This document shows, one piece after another, positions 26,901 through 35,498 of a stretch of 64,000 bases of DNA; position 1 is the stretch's first letter, and each line of letters opens with the position of its first letter. Source of the stretch: Lactobacillus sp. CBA3605 (GTDB lineage: Bacteria; Bacillota; Bacilli; Lactobacillales; Lactobacillaceae); assembly GCF_002970915.1 (NCBI RefSeq), contig NZ_CP027190.1, forward strand, positions 124,001-188,000, written 5' to 3'. A program made the position numbers and the translations under genes. The notes beneath the pieces are model-generated. The model was not told the DNA's origin, made no database searches, and saw only the letters and a list, made by a program, of their open reading frames with translations.

Positions 26901-28271
26901 CTAAGCAGATTGTCGGTGAGCTTTAAAAATTTGCTGACCATAAATCGTAATTAGTGAGATAAGTAATGACAAGCCAATCAAGGGCCAAGTCATCCCATGC
27001 AAATAAGTCAACTTTTCAGTCGTAGTGGTTGGATTGAAGAAGGCCATCAAACTTAAATGGTGCCAAGCACTGACCGTTACTAGTAGCCCGAAAAAGCATA
27101 ATTGACAAAGTAACCCACCATAAGTTGAAAAACGATACTTATTAATGATAGCTAGATCCGGGTCGTTCGCATCGGCCGTGTAGACACTCGTATTAATTGC
27201 CGGGTTTTCGAAACCAACATAGAGGGCGATTAGTAGGAGTCCAAGCATGTATAAAGCTGGAATGGTGGTCAATGCTAAAAGATGGCCAATAATTAGACCA
27301 AATTGTGCCCGTTTCTTAGCAACGGCAACTACCTGATGAGCTAAGCTTAAGTATAATGGCCGGCCGCCTTCAAAGCCCAGTAAGTAGATAGCAAAAATGA
27401 TATACATCCCATTCTTACCCAGGATAAAGTAACCAAAGAAACTGTTAAACAATAAGACGAAACTCACTAAAAATCCGCGGTTCACAATTCGCAATTTGTT
27501 CGCCGGCATGGCTTTCCAATCAGCTGCTAATTCTATGTTTAACAAAATAATTGCTAAAATTACCACGCCGAGAACATAAGGTAATGCGATGGTTAAGTTG
27601 ACTTTCCTTAGTAAGGTCAGTAAACCGATTGCTGCAAAGAAAATGATGAATCCAAGCACACGCCACAACTTGATTGGTTGTCGTTGCGAACTTGTTTGAT
27701 GATTATAAAAAGCCAATGAAAATTGATTCAGTAATCGTCCGGCAGGGAGAGCCAAGATAAATAGTAAGGCTAAGATAACGAATGCTAACTGGTAGTGCAG
27801 GTCAAATAAGAAATCAGCGACAAACAATAAACCCAGGGCTAAAAAAATAACCCAGTAAAGGCGTTTTAATTTGAAGTTGGTACTAGTTGTTAAGTGTAAC
27901 TTAATCGTTAGAAAGTAGGGCCAAATATTAGATGACGTATACCCAAGACAAAGGCCACCGACGATCAGCCAAGCTAAGCTACTAGTTACACTGTAGATGA
28001 TGCTACCGATAACACCTAGCCAAAGACAGAGTAGTAAGTAAGTACTGGCTTTTAAATTAAGACGTTTCGTCGAAAAAACACTTGCGGCGCGAGCAACGTA
28101 GAAAACAATAATGGCGACTAAGTAATTAATACTGTGGGTCTGTTGGTACTTAAACAAAATCAAAACATAAGGGAGGACGATTCCAATGTTGGCTAAAAAG
28201 TTTAGCGTTGCAATGGAAAAATCTAAAAACGTATTCCGTAATTTACTCAAAAGTTTCACACACCATTTCAT
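26901..28271 (-). CDS. MFS-like 12-helix membrane protein
   Basis: 456 residues with about 12 hydrophobic segments, short loops and no soluble domain, like a major-facilitator transporter but without a motif I can name. It begins MKWCVKLLSKLRNTFLDFSIATLNFLANIG. No ribosome site is visible before ATG 28271, so a later start (for example within MKWCVKLLSKL) is possible. It lies 21 bases upstream of the lactate permease. Its upstream region carries a palindrome and an SOS-type box. Confidence 0.65.
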   Translation of the reverse strand: MKWCVKLLSKLRNTFLDFSIATLNFLANIGIVLPYVLILFKYQQTHSINYLVAIIVFYVARAASVFSTKRLNLKASTYLLLCLWLGVIGSIIYSVTSSLAWLIVGGLCLGYTSSNIWPYFLTIKLHLTTSTNFKLKRLYWVIFLALGLLFVADFLFDLHYQLAFVILALLFILALPAGRLLNQFSLAFYNHQTSSQRQPIKLWRVLGFIIFFAAIGLLTLLRKVNLTIALPYVLGVVILAIILLNIELAADWKAMPANKLRIVNRGFLVSFVLLFNSFFGYFILGKNGMYIIFAIYLLGFEGGRPLYLSLAHQVVAVAKKRAQFGLIIGHLLALTTIPALYMLGLLLIALYVGFENPAINTSVYTADANDPDLAIINKYRFSTYGGLLCQLCFFGLLVTVSAWHHLSLMAFFNPTTTTEKLTYLHGMTWPLIGLSLLISLITIYGQQIFKAHRQSA

Positions 28272-28392
28272 AAGCTTATATGGCTAAGTATAGCAATTTA
28301 TAGTGGTAAAAGCTTACAAAATGACTAAAAAAGACAGCTATAGGGGACAGTCATTTTGGAACTTAAACAGCGAAACAAATCAGTGCTAACGT

Positions 28393-28417
28393 TTTGTATG
28401 TACTTTGTACATACAAA
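28393..28417. promoter_or_regulatory. Perfect palindrome, probable operator
   Basis: TTTGTATGTAC and its exact reverse complement GTACATACAAA are separated by TTT. The ATGTAC/GTACAT core recalls PadR-type operators. It lies 122 bases upstream of the MFS-like gene. No PadR gene is in the window. Confidence 0.5.
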
Positions 28418-28448
28418 GTGCGTAGCTTGAATCAACACTCTTTAAGCC

Positions 28449-28477
28449 TTCAATTAGAACGCACGTTCCTGTATAAT
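28449..28477 (+). promoter_or_regulatory. Orphan promoter with a LexA (SOS) box in the spacer
   Basis: TTCAAT (28449-28454), 17-base spacer, TATAAT (28472-28477). The spacer contains GAACGCACGTTC (28457-28468), GAAC-N4-GTTC, which with its flanks fits the Gram-positive CGAACRNRYGTTYC at 13 of 14 positions. No convincing gene follows on this strand. Confidence 0.55.
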
Positions 28478-28711
28478 GAAAGATAGCCTTACACCGATAG
28501 TCGCCCTGAATTGTTAGTGAATTTAATTATGAACTTGTTGTGATAGGGCATTTGTATTGTGTTACTTTAACTAAAAATAATCACACCCAAAATCAGCCAC
28601 CAGCTTACAACTTTTTGAACTAGGTACAATCCCATAGGCCCATTAAGTCTCAGGAACTGCTTTAAACTTTCACATCATCAGACTACTTCCTATATAATTT
28701 AGATAAATAGT

Positions 28712-28760
28712 ATTAAAAATCCCCGACAATCCAGCTAATTACAGCCGATTATCGGGGATT
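28712..28760 (-). terminator. Terminator of the esterase gene
   Basis: AATCCCCGA (28718-28726) pairs with TCGGGGATT (28752-28760) with an inner AATC/GATT, and a T-rich run follows on the minus strand. Confidence 0.85.
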
Positions 28761-28785
28761 ACAGTTTATTTTAATTTAAAGTGGC

Positions 28786-29736
28786 TTAGTGGTTACGTTG
28801 CATGACCCAGCCGGTTGATAGATCCATTGCCGCCCGAGTTGCATGTGTTTGATCGAGTGCATTAACCATGACGAAATCATGCACCATGGCTTGGAAACGG
28901 ACTTGGGTAACGGCGACGCCAGCGGCACGTAACTTGTTTGCATAGGCTTCACCTTCATCACGTAAGACGTCAGCTTCATCGGTTAAGATTAAAGCTTCTG
29001 GCAAATCGGCTAATTCAGTTAGATTTGCTCGTAATGGCGACGCTGTAATTTCAGCACGTTCAGCTGGGTCCGTGGTATATTGGTCCCAAAACCATTGCAT
29101 ACCAGCCTTAGTTAAATAATGATCTTCCGCAAATTGATTGTATGATTCGGTTTCAAAATTAGCATCCGTAACAGGGTAGTAGAGTAATTGTTGACTGATA
29201 GGTAAGCCTTGACGTTGCTTAGTCATTAAGGTCATAACGGTAGCCATGTTACCTCCGACTGAGTCGCCAGCAACGGTCAACTTATCTAATGACAAGTTGT
29301 AACGAGCGGCTAATGCGGGTAATTGTTGTAAAATGGCGTAGTTTTGCTCGATGGCCGTTGGATATTGTGCTTCTGGTGACCGGGTATATTCTGGGAAAAC
29401 GACGACTGAGTTAGTCCGTACGGCTAGTTCCCGAACTAACTTATCATGCGTCTGTGCACTCCCAAAAACCCAGCCAGCTCCATGAATATAGAAAATAACA
29501 GGTAACTTCGTATGATTCCCAGCCGGGCGAATTAAACGAACATTCAGATTCCCCCAAGAACCTGCATCCATTGCCAAATCTTCAATATCCACATTGTACT
29601 TGTTAACGGGTGACGTTTGCACTTGTTCCAGCAACTCACGGCCCGCAGTTGGTGCGAGTTCATAAATCCGTGGATGTGGTGCATTGGCCAAACTAAATGC
29701 TTGCGCAGCTGATTCCAACAAAACTTCCTTAGACAT
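28786..29736 (-). CDS. Alpha/beta hydrolase, HSL-type (family IV) carboxylesterase
   Basis: 316 residues. The oxyanion-hole motif HGAGW (about 85-89), nucleophile elbow GDSVGGN with the catalytic Ser (about 158-164), acid in LTDEADVLRDEG and His in MVHDF give a complete triad. These enzymes cleave short-chain esters; some lactobacillus members act on phenolic esters. AAGGGGAA precedes the ATG. Its promoter (TTGACA 29815-29820, TATAAT 29793-29798, minus strand) abuts an OhrR-type box shared with the divergent regulator. Confidence 0.9.
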   Translation of the reverse strand: MSKEVLLESAAQAFSLANAPHPRIYELAPTAGRELLEQVQTSPVNKYNVDIEDLAMDAGSWGNLNVRLIRPAGNHTKLPVIFYIHGAGWVFGSAQTHDKLVRELAVRTNSVVVFPEYTRSPEAQYPTAIEQNYAILQQLPALAARYNLSLDKLTVAGDSVGGNMATVMTLMTKQRQGLPISQQLLYYPVTDANFETESYNQFAEDHYLTKAGMQWFWDQYTTDPAERAEITASPLRANLTELADLPEALILTDEADVLRDEGEAYANKLRAAGVAVTQVRFQAMVHDFVMVNALDQTHATRAAMDLSTGWVMQRNH

Positions 29737-29755
29737 AATGATTCCCCTTGTGTTT

Positions 29756-29774
29756 TACACGATTTAATCGTGTA
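29756..29774. promoter_or_regulatory. Perfect inverted repeat in the esterase leader
   Basis: TACACGAT-TTA-ATCGTGTA lies between the esterase -10 and its start codon. It could be a second operator for the MarR-type regulator or an RNA hairpin. Confidence 0.55.
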
Positions 29775-29792
29775 TGTCCTAAGACAACTTCA

Positions 29793-29820
29793 ATTATAAA
29801 CAACTAGTTTAGGTTGTCAA
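29793..29820 (-). promoter_or_regulatory. Esterase promoter
   Basis: On the minus strand: consensus TTGACA (29815-29820), 16-base spacer, consensus TATAAT (29793-29798). Confidence 0.8.
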
Positions 29821-29831
29821 CAATTAAATTG
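29820..29831. promoter_or_regulatory. OhrR-type operator
   Basis: ACAATTAAATTG is the core of the Bacillus subtilis OhrR operator (TACAATTAAATTGTA). It touches the -35 hexamers of both the esterase promoter and the ohrR-like promoter, so one dimer could block both. Confidence 0.75.
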
Positions 29832-29857
29832 CTTAAAATTATCAATCGCTTTATAAT
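29829..29857 (+). promoter_or_regulatory. Promoter of the OhrR-like gene
   Basis: TTGCTT (29829-29834), 17-base spacer, TATAAT (29852-29857). The -35 overlaps the OhrR-type box, indicating autorepression. Confidence 0.7.
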
Positions 29858-29885
29858 GGGGGTGCTATCGAAGGAGGTACGTACC

Positions 29886-30305
29886 ATGCGCAAACTAGAA
29901 GATCATTTTTGCTTTTTAATGTATGTCACATCCCGGGCTATTCAGCGGGCCTATCAACCAGAACTGGCGGCGCAAACGCTCACTTATCCGCAATATTTAG
30001 TATTAGTGCTATTGTATGAGCAACCCAACTTAACAGTCAAAGCCATTGGTCGTTGGTTGGATCTCAGTACTGGGACTGTGACGCCATTGTTAAAACGGAT
30101 GGCGGATGAAGGCTTGATTACCCGGCAACGTAGTCAAACTGATGAACGTCAAGTAAGTATTCAACTGACACCGACCGGAACAGCTAAACGGCTGGCTATC
30201 AGTGATTTGCCAGAAGTTCTGGTTGAAAAAGGACAACTTAGCCCGGCAGAATGGACACAGCTAACGCAATTAGTCCATAAACTCATGACTAATCTTAAAA
30301 ATTAA
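29886..30305 (+). CDS. OhrR-like MarR-family redox regulator
   Basis: 139 residues. MRKLEDHFCFLMYVTSRAI places a Cys at position 9, equivalent to the peroxide-sensing Cys15 of Bacillus OhrR. LTYPQYLVLVLLYE, LDLSTGTVTPLLKRM and QRSQTDERQVSIQLT are the typical winged-helix segments. The single-Cys type senses organic hydroperoxides. AAGGAGG precedes ATG 29886. The divergent esterase, not an Ohr peroxiredoxin, is its neighbour, so the natural signal may be different. Confidence 0.85.
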   Translation: MRKLEDHFCFLMYVTSRAIQRAYQPELAAQTLTYPQYLVLVLLYEQPNLTVKAIGRWLDLSTGTVTPLLKRMADEGLITRQRSQTDERQVSIQLTPTGTAKRLAISDLPEVLVEKGQLSPAEWTQLTQLVHKLMTNLKN

Positions 30306-30312
30306 GCATATC

Positions 30313-30362
30313 TTAACCCCCATTAAGTGCTATTATCACACCAATTAATGGGGGTTAACTTT
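30313..30362 (+). terminator. Terminator of the OhrR-like gene
   Basis: TTAACCCCCATTAA (30313-30326) pairs exactly with 30345-30358; a short T stretch follows. The next 200 bases up to tarI contain no gene and no convincing promoter. Confidence 0.85.
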
Positions 30363-30570
30363 AACCACATAGCAGGCGGTGCAGCACGGGTTAAGCGTGA
30401 TGGCAGTGGCTAAGGCGTGATTTCTCTCATGCTTAGGTCAAACAAAAAGCCGATATTCAAGGATTACCACCAGCTTGGTCACAGTTCCGTCATAAAAAAT
30501 TCACAAAAAAGTCATATATTTTCTTTATGATTATCCTAATAATTTGAACCATGAATGGAGTAATGTTGAT

Positions 30571-31272
30571 ATGATTTATGCTCAGATTTTAGCCGGTGGC
30601 AAAGGTACCCGGATGGGTAATGTACCAATGCCCAAACAATTTTTATCGTTGGCCGATAAGCCAATTTTAATCCACACAATTGAAAAGTTTGTTCTGGAAA
30701 GTCGCTTTGATGCCATTTTAGTTGTCTGCCCAGCGGACTGGTTGAGTCACACGCAAGATCTCGTTAGCAAGTACGTGCACGATGAACGTGTGCATGTGGT
30801 GACTGGTGGTTCAGAACGGAATGAGACCCTAATGAAAGGGATTAGCTACATCCGTGAAAATTATGGAAGCCATGATGATGATGTCGTGGTCACCCATGAT
30901 GCCGTCCGTCCATTTATTACGCAACGAATTATTAATGATAATATTGAAGCCGTTTTAAAGAATCCAGCGGTTGATACGGTTGTCCCAGCCATTGACACGA
31001 TTGTCCAAGGCGCTGAAAATCAGATTGAAGATATCCCAGTGCGGTCGAAAATGTATCAAGGTCAGACCCCACAAAGCTTTAACATTAAGACCTTAGTTGA
31101 TTCGTATGCTGCCCTATCAGCGGCTCAAAAAGAAACGTTATCTGATTCATGCAAAATTTGTTTATTAGCCGGTCAACCAGTTACCATGGTTCGCGGTGAA
31201 AACTTCAATTTCAAAATTACAACGCCTTACGATCTACGGGTCGCAACTGCGCTAGTGGAAACGAGGTCTTAA
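30571..31272 (+). CDS. tarI: Ribitol-5-phosphate cytidylyltransferase
   Basis: 233-residue IspD-like nucleotidyltransferase. It has AGGKGTRMG (about 8-16) and the Lys in MPKQFL for CTP binding, THDAVRPF (about 107-114) and the C-terminal NFKITTPYDL segment. It makes CDP-ribitol for poly(ribitol phosphate) wall teichoic acid. It can be mistaken for ispD, but the directly following tarJ and two CDP-polyol transferases settle the role. ATG 30571 has GGAG 10 bases upstream. First gene of tarIJKL. Confidence 0.92.
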   Translation: MIYAQILAGGKGTRMGNVPMPKQFLSLADKPILIHTIEKFVLESRFDAILVVCPADWLSHTQDLVSKYVHDERVHVVTGGSERNETLMKGISYIRENYGSHDDDVVVTHDAVRPFITQRIINDNIEAVLKNPAVDTVVPAIDTIVQGAENQIEDIPVRSKMYQGQTPQSFNIKTLVDSYAALSAAQKETLSDSCKICLLAGQPVTMVRGENFNFKITTPYDLRVATALVETRS

Positions 31273-31273
31273 G

Positions 31274-32299
31274 ATGTTAAATCAAGTTTATCGGCTCGTA
31301 GCGGCACGCCAGTTTGAAGTCCAAACCGTCGCTGAAACGGTTACCGATCAAGACATCGTTGTCCGACCACGGTATTTGTCCGTCTGTCACGCTGACCAAC
31401 GGTATTTCTCTGGTCAACGCTCGCAAGCAGTGTTACGGCAAAAATTACCGATGGCCTTAATTCATGAAGGGGTTGGCGAAGTGGTCCATGATCCTAAGGG
31501 CGAGTTTGCTCCTGGAACCCTGGTCACGATGATTCCGAATACGCCGGTTGAAACAGATCCCATTATTAAGGAAAATTACTTACCAACGTCAAAGTTTCGT
31601 TCTAGTGGTTTTGATGGTTTCATGCAAGAATACGTTTGTTTACAACGTGACCGGGTCTTAGCCTTGCCAACGGATTTCGATATGGAAATGTCCGCTTTTA
31701 TCGAAATGATTTCGGTTGGTGTCCATGCTTTAACGCAATTAGAAGCGACGATGGATGCCGATCAAAAAGTCATCGGTATTTGGGGCGATGGCAACTTAGG
31801 CTATATTACCGCAACATTAGTTAAACAGCTCTTCCCAGAAAGCCAATTGGTTATCTTTGGTCGTCATCAGTCTAAGCTAGATTACTTCTCATTTGCAGAT
31901 AAGACTTACTTAGTTGATGATATCCCAGCTGATTTAAAAGTTAGTCAAGCGCTTGAATGTACTGGTGGACGAGGCAGTGAAGCGGCCATCGGTCAAATCA
32001 TTGAACACATCCGGCCAATGGGAACTGCCATCTTAATGGGTGTATCTGAAGACCCCGTTGATATTGATACGCGGTCCGTCTTAGCAGCCGGTTTAACGTT
32101 GCGTGGCGTTAGTCGTAGTGGTCGGGTCGATTTTGAACGCGCCTTAGACATCTTGGCGAAGAGTCCCGTCACCCGGGAACGATTACAAAATCTAGTCGGG
32201 TTAACTCGCAAGGTTAGCACCATCCAAGACATCATTGAATTCTTTGAAAGTGACCTCACGAATTATTGGGGTAAGGCGGTGATGGAGTGGGACGTCTGA
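31274..32299 (+). CDS. tarJ: Ribulose-5-phosphate reductase
   Basis: 341-residue medium-chain dehydrogenase. CHADQRYFSGQR (about 34-45) supplies the zinc-ligand region, HEGVGEVVHD the second, and GIWGDGNLGYITATL (about 170-184) the NADPH fold. It reduces ribulose-5-P to ribitol-5-P, which TarI activates; TarI and TarJ normally form a complex. It starts 2 bases after tarI with GAGGTC upstream and overlaps tarK by 13 bases. Confidence 0.92.
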   Translation: MLNQVYRLVAARQFEVQTVAETVTDQDIVVRPRYLSVCHADQRYFSGQRSQAVLRQKLPMALIHEGVGEVVHDPKGEFAPGTLVTMIPNTPVETDPIIKENYLPTSKFRSSGFDGFMQEYVCLQRDRVLALPTDFDMEMSAFIEMISVGVHALTQLEATMDADQKVIGIWGDGNLGYITATLVKQLFPESQLVIFGRHQSKLDYFSFADKTYLVDDIPADLKVSQALECTGGRGSEAAIGQIIEHIRPMGTAILMGVSEDPVDIDTRSVLAAGLTLRGVSRSGRVDFERALDILAKSPVTRERLQNLVGLTRKVSTIQDIIEFFESDLTNYWGKAVMEWDV

Positions 32300-33399
32300 A
32301 AACTATTAAGCTAACGCTATTACGCGCTAGCTTTAATCTTTTTTATCAGACTTGTTACCATCTAGGTGGACCACGGTCGCATCGCGTCACTTTTGCAACA
32401 ATGCGAAGCACCAAGTTAAACGACAATTTAAAAGCCCTCTACCAAGAATTTTCAGCAGCGGATACGGATTATCAAATGACGGTTTTCTGCTACCACTACG
32501 ATCATTCATTTAAAAGTAGATTAGGCTTTTTATGGGCCTCAATTCGGGCGTTGCATGCGTTGGCACGGTCCGAGCTATTTATCGTTGACGATTACTTTTT
32601 CCCGTTGTATGCCATTAACAAACATGCAGACAATCAAGTCGTGCAACTGTGGCATGCCATTGGTTCATTGAAAAAATTCGGCCTGAGCTTACCGCATGCT
32701 GATCAAAGCATTCTAAAGCCCCATACTAATTATGATTGGGTCTTTATTAATTCGGCGGTTGATAAACCAGCCTATGCGGATGCCTTTGATATTGATCCTG
32801 AGCACATCCTAGCAACAGGCGAGCCCATGATGGATCAACTGATGGTGATGCAGCCAGAAGCTCATCCGGGGCCTAAACGGCTATTGTATTCACCAACCTA
32901 TCGTTCAGGCATCCACGGTGAGCAGCAGGTCTTAGCTTACGTGCAAGCATTTATTAAAGCAACGGCTCAATTAACGGCGGACTGGGAAATCAATATCTCA
33001 TTGCATCCGTACTTGAAATTACCGGCATCATTGAACTTGCCAGCTAACGTGCATATTTTTCAAGACGCCACGCGGGTCAAAACTAGTATGCCAACGACTG
33101 ATCTATTTATAACTGACTATTCTTCGTTATCGTTAAATTTCAGTTATTTTGACCGGCCAATCCTGTTGTTTACGCCGGATTATGAGGCTTATATGGCGGT
33201 CTGTGGCTTCTACGTTGATTATTATGACTATCTGGGAGCACCACACTTTGCACAAGCAGACCAATTGATTGACTTTATTAATCAACAGTTGCCTGGTTTA
33301 GATTTAGCGTATGTGCACCAGCTAAAGGCAAAGACATTTCCACACCAAGACGGTCAAAATAGTCGCCGGGTCTACCAATTTCTAACTAAATTACTCTAA
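32287..33399 (+). CDS. tarK: CDP-ribitol ribitolphosphotransferase, primer type
   Basis: 370 residues forming a CDP-glycerol/ribitol phosphotransferase domain with a short N-terminus. QLWHAIGSLKKFG (about 118-130), YSPTYRSG and TDYSSLSLNF with DRPILLF (about 275-296) are the catalytic motifs. Such membrane-associated enzymes add the first ribitol phosphate to the linkage unit. GTG 32287 overlaps tarJ and has AAGGCGG upstream, consistent with coupling. Assignment as TarK rather than TarL rests on its shorter length and gene order. Confidence 0.82.
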   Translation: MGRLKTIKLTLLRASFNLFYQTCYHLGGPRSHRVTFATMRSTKLNDNLKALYQEFSAADTDYQMTVFCYHYDHSFKSRLGFLWASIRALHALARSELFIVDDYFFPLYAINKHADNQVVQLWHAIGSLKKFGLSLPHADQSILKPHTNYDWVFINSAVDKPAYADAFDIDPEHILATGEPMMDQLMVMQPEAHPGPKRLLYSPTYRSGIHGEQQVLAYVQAFIKATAQLTADWEINISLHPYLKLPASLNLPANVHIFQDATRVKTSMPTTDLFITDYSSLSLNFSYFDRPILLFTPDYEAYMAVCGFYVDYYDYLGAPHFAQADQLIDFINQQLPGLDLAYVHQLKAKTFPHQDGQNSRRVYQFLTKLL

Positions 33400-33424
33400 T
33401 TATTAGCGGGGAGCGCATGTATTT

Positions 33425-35326
33425 ATGTTACAACGATTAAAACGAGTCGCTCGACGGGTGCTTTACGGTCGTCGTCGACCAGCACCAACCGTGGGCACGG
33501 TTCCAACTGAAACAGTTGATACCTCGTTGAAGTATCTGAATGAACCACGTTTAGATAACGATGCCGAATCGCTCATCAAGCGACAAGTGACACGTTTAGA
33601 ATTTAACAGTTCTTACTTAGTCATTGAAGGTCAAGCTTATTTTGAAAAATATCCAGAGACGGATGATGAACGAATTGTTAAAAGTTTGTTGTTGGTCAGT
33701 GACCAGCATGATGAGCTGGAGATTCCCTTGGTCAATCAAGCTATCACGGATGATCATTATCCCCAAGCTGGTTATCGAGGCGCTATTAATTTTTCAACCA
33801 TTAATAATGGTAAGCCACTACAACCAGGAACTTATGAAGTTAAATTACAACTCAAGCAATATTTGAATAAAGGTTGGCTAATTCGCCGGACCACTATTGG
33901 TAAGATTGCTGATACCGATCAAGATTTAAATTATACGACAAAGATGACGAGTTACTCCGCTAAGAGCAACAAATCATATAGCTTGATTTTTCGGTATAAC
34001 TTAGCTGCCCAGGCCTTGAATGTGACTTCTTATCAATTAAGTGAAATCAATCCATTGGAAAACGAATTCACGAGTGATGAGGGCCTTGATACAGCTGCTA
34101 TGCGAGCTTTAAAACGGCGAGCCTTAAAACTTTGGTATCGGTGGTACTGTTTACAGCCAGTTCGCAAGAAACAGATTTCCTTTGTTTCCGATAGTCGAGT
34201 AACCATTTCAGGGAACTTTGAGTTTATTTATCAAGAATTAAAGCAACGTCAAACCGATTTCAAGATTTCCTTTTATTTGAAACCTAGCATCAAAGCTAAA
34301 AAATCTTGGAAAGAAGTCCGCACGTTGGCTAAAGCCTTAGCAACTAGTCGTTACATCATTCTTGATGACTTCTATCCGCTAGTCTATCCCTTGGCTATTC
34401 GTGAGAATGCCGACTTAATTCAAGTTTGGCATGCAGTCGGTGCTTTTAAAACCTTTGGCTATAGTCGTTTAGGCATGCCTGGTGGGCCGAAACTCCAATC
34501 ACTTAATCATCGAAATTATACGAAAGCTTTAGTTTCATCGCATAATATCGCTGATAAGTATGCGGAAGGTTTTGGGATTGCCCCCGATAAAATTGCACCA
34601 CTTGGGATTCCACGAACGGATATCTTCTTTGATGAGCCCAAGCAGGCTGAGATTCGAGCCCGTTTGGAAACGGAACTCCCATTTATTAAGGGGAAGAAAG
34701 TAATCTTGTTCGCCCCAACGTTCCGTGGTAATGGGCAACAATCAGCGTATTATCCGTTTGAAATGTTAAACTTCAAAGAGATCTATGAAGCCTTACATGA
34801 GGATTACGTCTTCTTACTAAAGATTCACCCATTTGTGCAAAACAAACCAACTTTGCCATATGAATACTCAGATTTCTATTATGATGTTTCAGATTATCGT
34901 GAAATTAATGATCTACTATTAGTTGCCGATCAATTAATTACCGATTATTCATCAGTTTGTTTTGAATACGCCTTGCTAAAACGGCCCATGGTGTTCTTTG
35001 CACCTGACTTGGCTGATTACATGCAATCACGTAGTTTCTACTTTAATTACTTTGATTTCATTCCAGGTAGTTTAGCGGAAAACACCGGTGACCTGATTAA
35101 CCAGCTTGAACATCCGGTTTTAAATAAAGCCAAATTAGATGGATTTATTAACTTCTTCTTCGATGACTTAGATGGGCATGCAACAGCGCGCTTCGTTGAT
35201 GCCTTACAAGATAACTTCGGGGAAGACGAAGCCTTGATTGATACTGGTGATGGTCCAGAAATGAGCGAGGATGGTAAAATTATCCCAACTTGGGTAAGAA
35301 GACCCCTAAAGCTTAAATTAGCATGA
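33425..35326 (+). CDS. tarL: CDP-ribitol poly(ribitol phosphate) polymerase
   Basis: 633 residues. An N-terminal basic stretch and a beta-rich domain of about 200 residues (ESLIKRQVTRLEFNSSYLVIEG onward) precede the polyolphosphotransferase domain (about 240-600) with LIQVWHAVGAFKTFGYSR, FAPTFRGNG and TDYSSVCFEYALLKRPMVFF. It polymerises ribitol phosphate from CDP-ribitol at the inner membrane face. Last gene of tarIJKL, ended by a terminator that touches the stop codon. Confidence 0.87.
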   Translation: MLQRLKRVARRVLYGRRRPAPTVGTVPTETVDTSLKYLNEPRLDNDAESLIKRQVTRLEFNSSYLVIEGQAYFEKYPETDDERIVKSLLLVSDQHDELEIPLVNQAITDDHYPQAGYRGAINFSTINNGKPLQPGTYEVKLQLKQYLNKGWLIRRTTIGKIADTDQDLNYTTKMTSYSAKSNKSYSLIFRYNLAAQALNVTSYQLSEINPLENEFTSDEGLDTAAMRALKRRALKLWYRWYCLQPVRKKQISFVSDSRVTISGNFEFIYQELKQRQTDFKISFYLKPSIKAKKSWKEVRTLAKALATSRYIILDDFYPLVYPLAIRENADLIQVWHAVGAFKTFGYSRLGMPGGPKLQSLNHRNYTKALVSSHNIADKYAEGFGIAPDKIAPLGIPRTDIFFDEPKQAEIRARLETELPFIKGKKVILFAPTFRGNGQQSAYYPFEMLNFKEIYEALHEDYVFLLKIHPFVQNKPTLPYEYSDFYYDVSDYREINDLLLVADQLITDYSSVCFEYALLKRPMVFFAPDLADYMQSRSFYFNYFDFIPGSLAENTGDLINQLEHPVLNKAKLDGFINFFFDDLDGHATARFVDALQDNFGEDEALIDTGDGPEMSEDGKIIPTWVRRPLKLKLA

Positions 35327-35366
35327 ACACCCTGGCTGGTCGCTTGACAGTCAGGGTGTTTTTTTG
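35326..35366 (+). terminator. Terminator of tarIJKL
   Basis: A 13-bp stem with one G-T pair (AACACCCTGGCTG with CAGTCAGGGTGTT) and seven T residues. Confidence 0.92.
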
Positions 35367-35451
35367 TGAATCATTTGGTAGTTGCAGTATTCAGCAACGG
35401 TGGGTGAGGGTACTCGGCATGGCTGGAAATTCAATCACCGATTTTTGTGTA

Positions 35452-35479
35452 TTGACGTTTACTATACAAATGATATACT
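35452..35479 (+). promoter_or_regulatory. Promoter of the RelB-like gene
   Basis: TTGACG (35452-35457), 16-base spacer, TATACT (35474-35479). The spacer region TACTATAC...GATATACT may be the antitoxin's own operator. Confidence 0.65.
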
Positions 35480-35498
35480 TATTGCTGAGGTGATTAAG

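Larger units (their letters stand above)
28272..28785. other. 514-base intergenic region with several regulatory-looking sites
   Basis: No credible gene on either strand. From left to right it holds an inverted repeat AAAATGACT/AGTCATTTT (28318-28357), a perfect palindrome (28393-28417), an SOS-type promoter (28449-28477), one copy of a 23-base motif repeated near 50498 (28551-28573), and the esterase terminator (28712-28760). Confidence 0.6.

Noticed and set aside
28472..28516. 13-codon frame starting in the SOS-type promoter as a toxin peptide gene
   Set aside because: The start overlaps the -10 hexamer, there is no ribosome site and no hydrophobic segment, so it is not listed as a gene.
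30571..31272. ispD (isoprenoid pathway) for the cytidylyltransferase
   Set aside because: The directly following ribulose-5-P reductase and CDP-polyol transferases make tarI far more likely.
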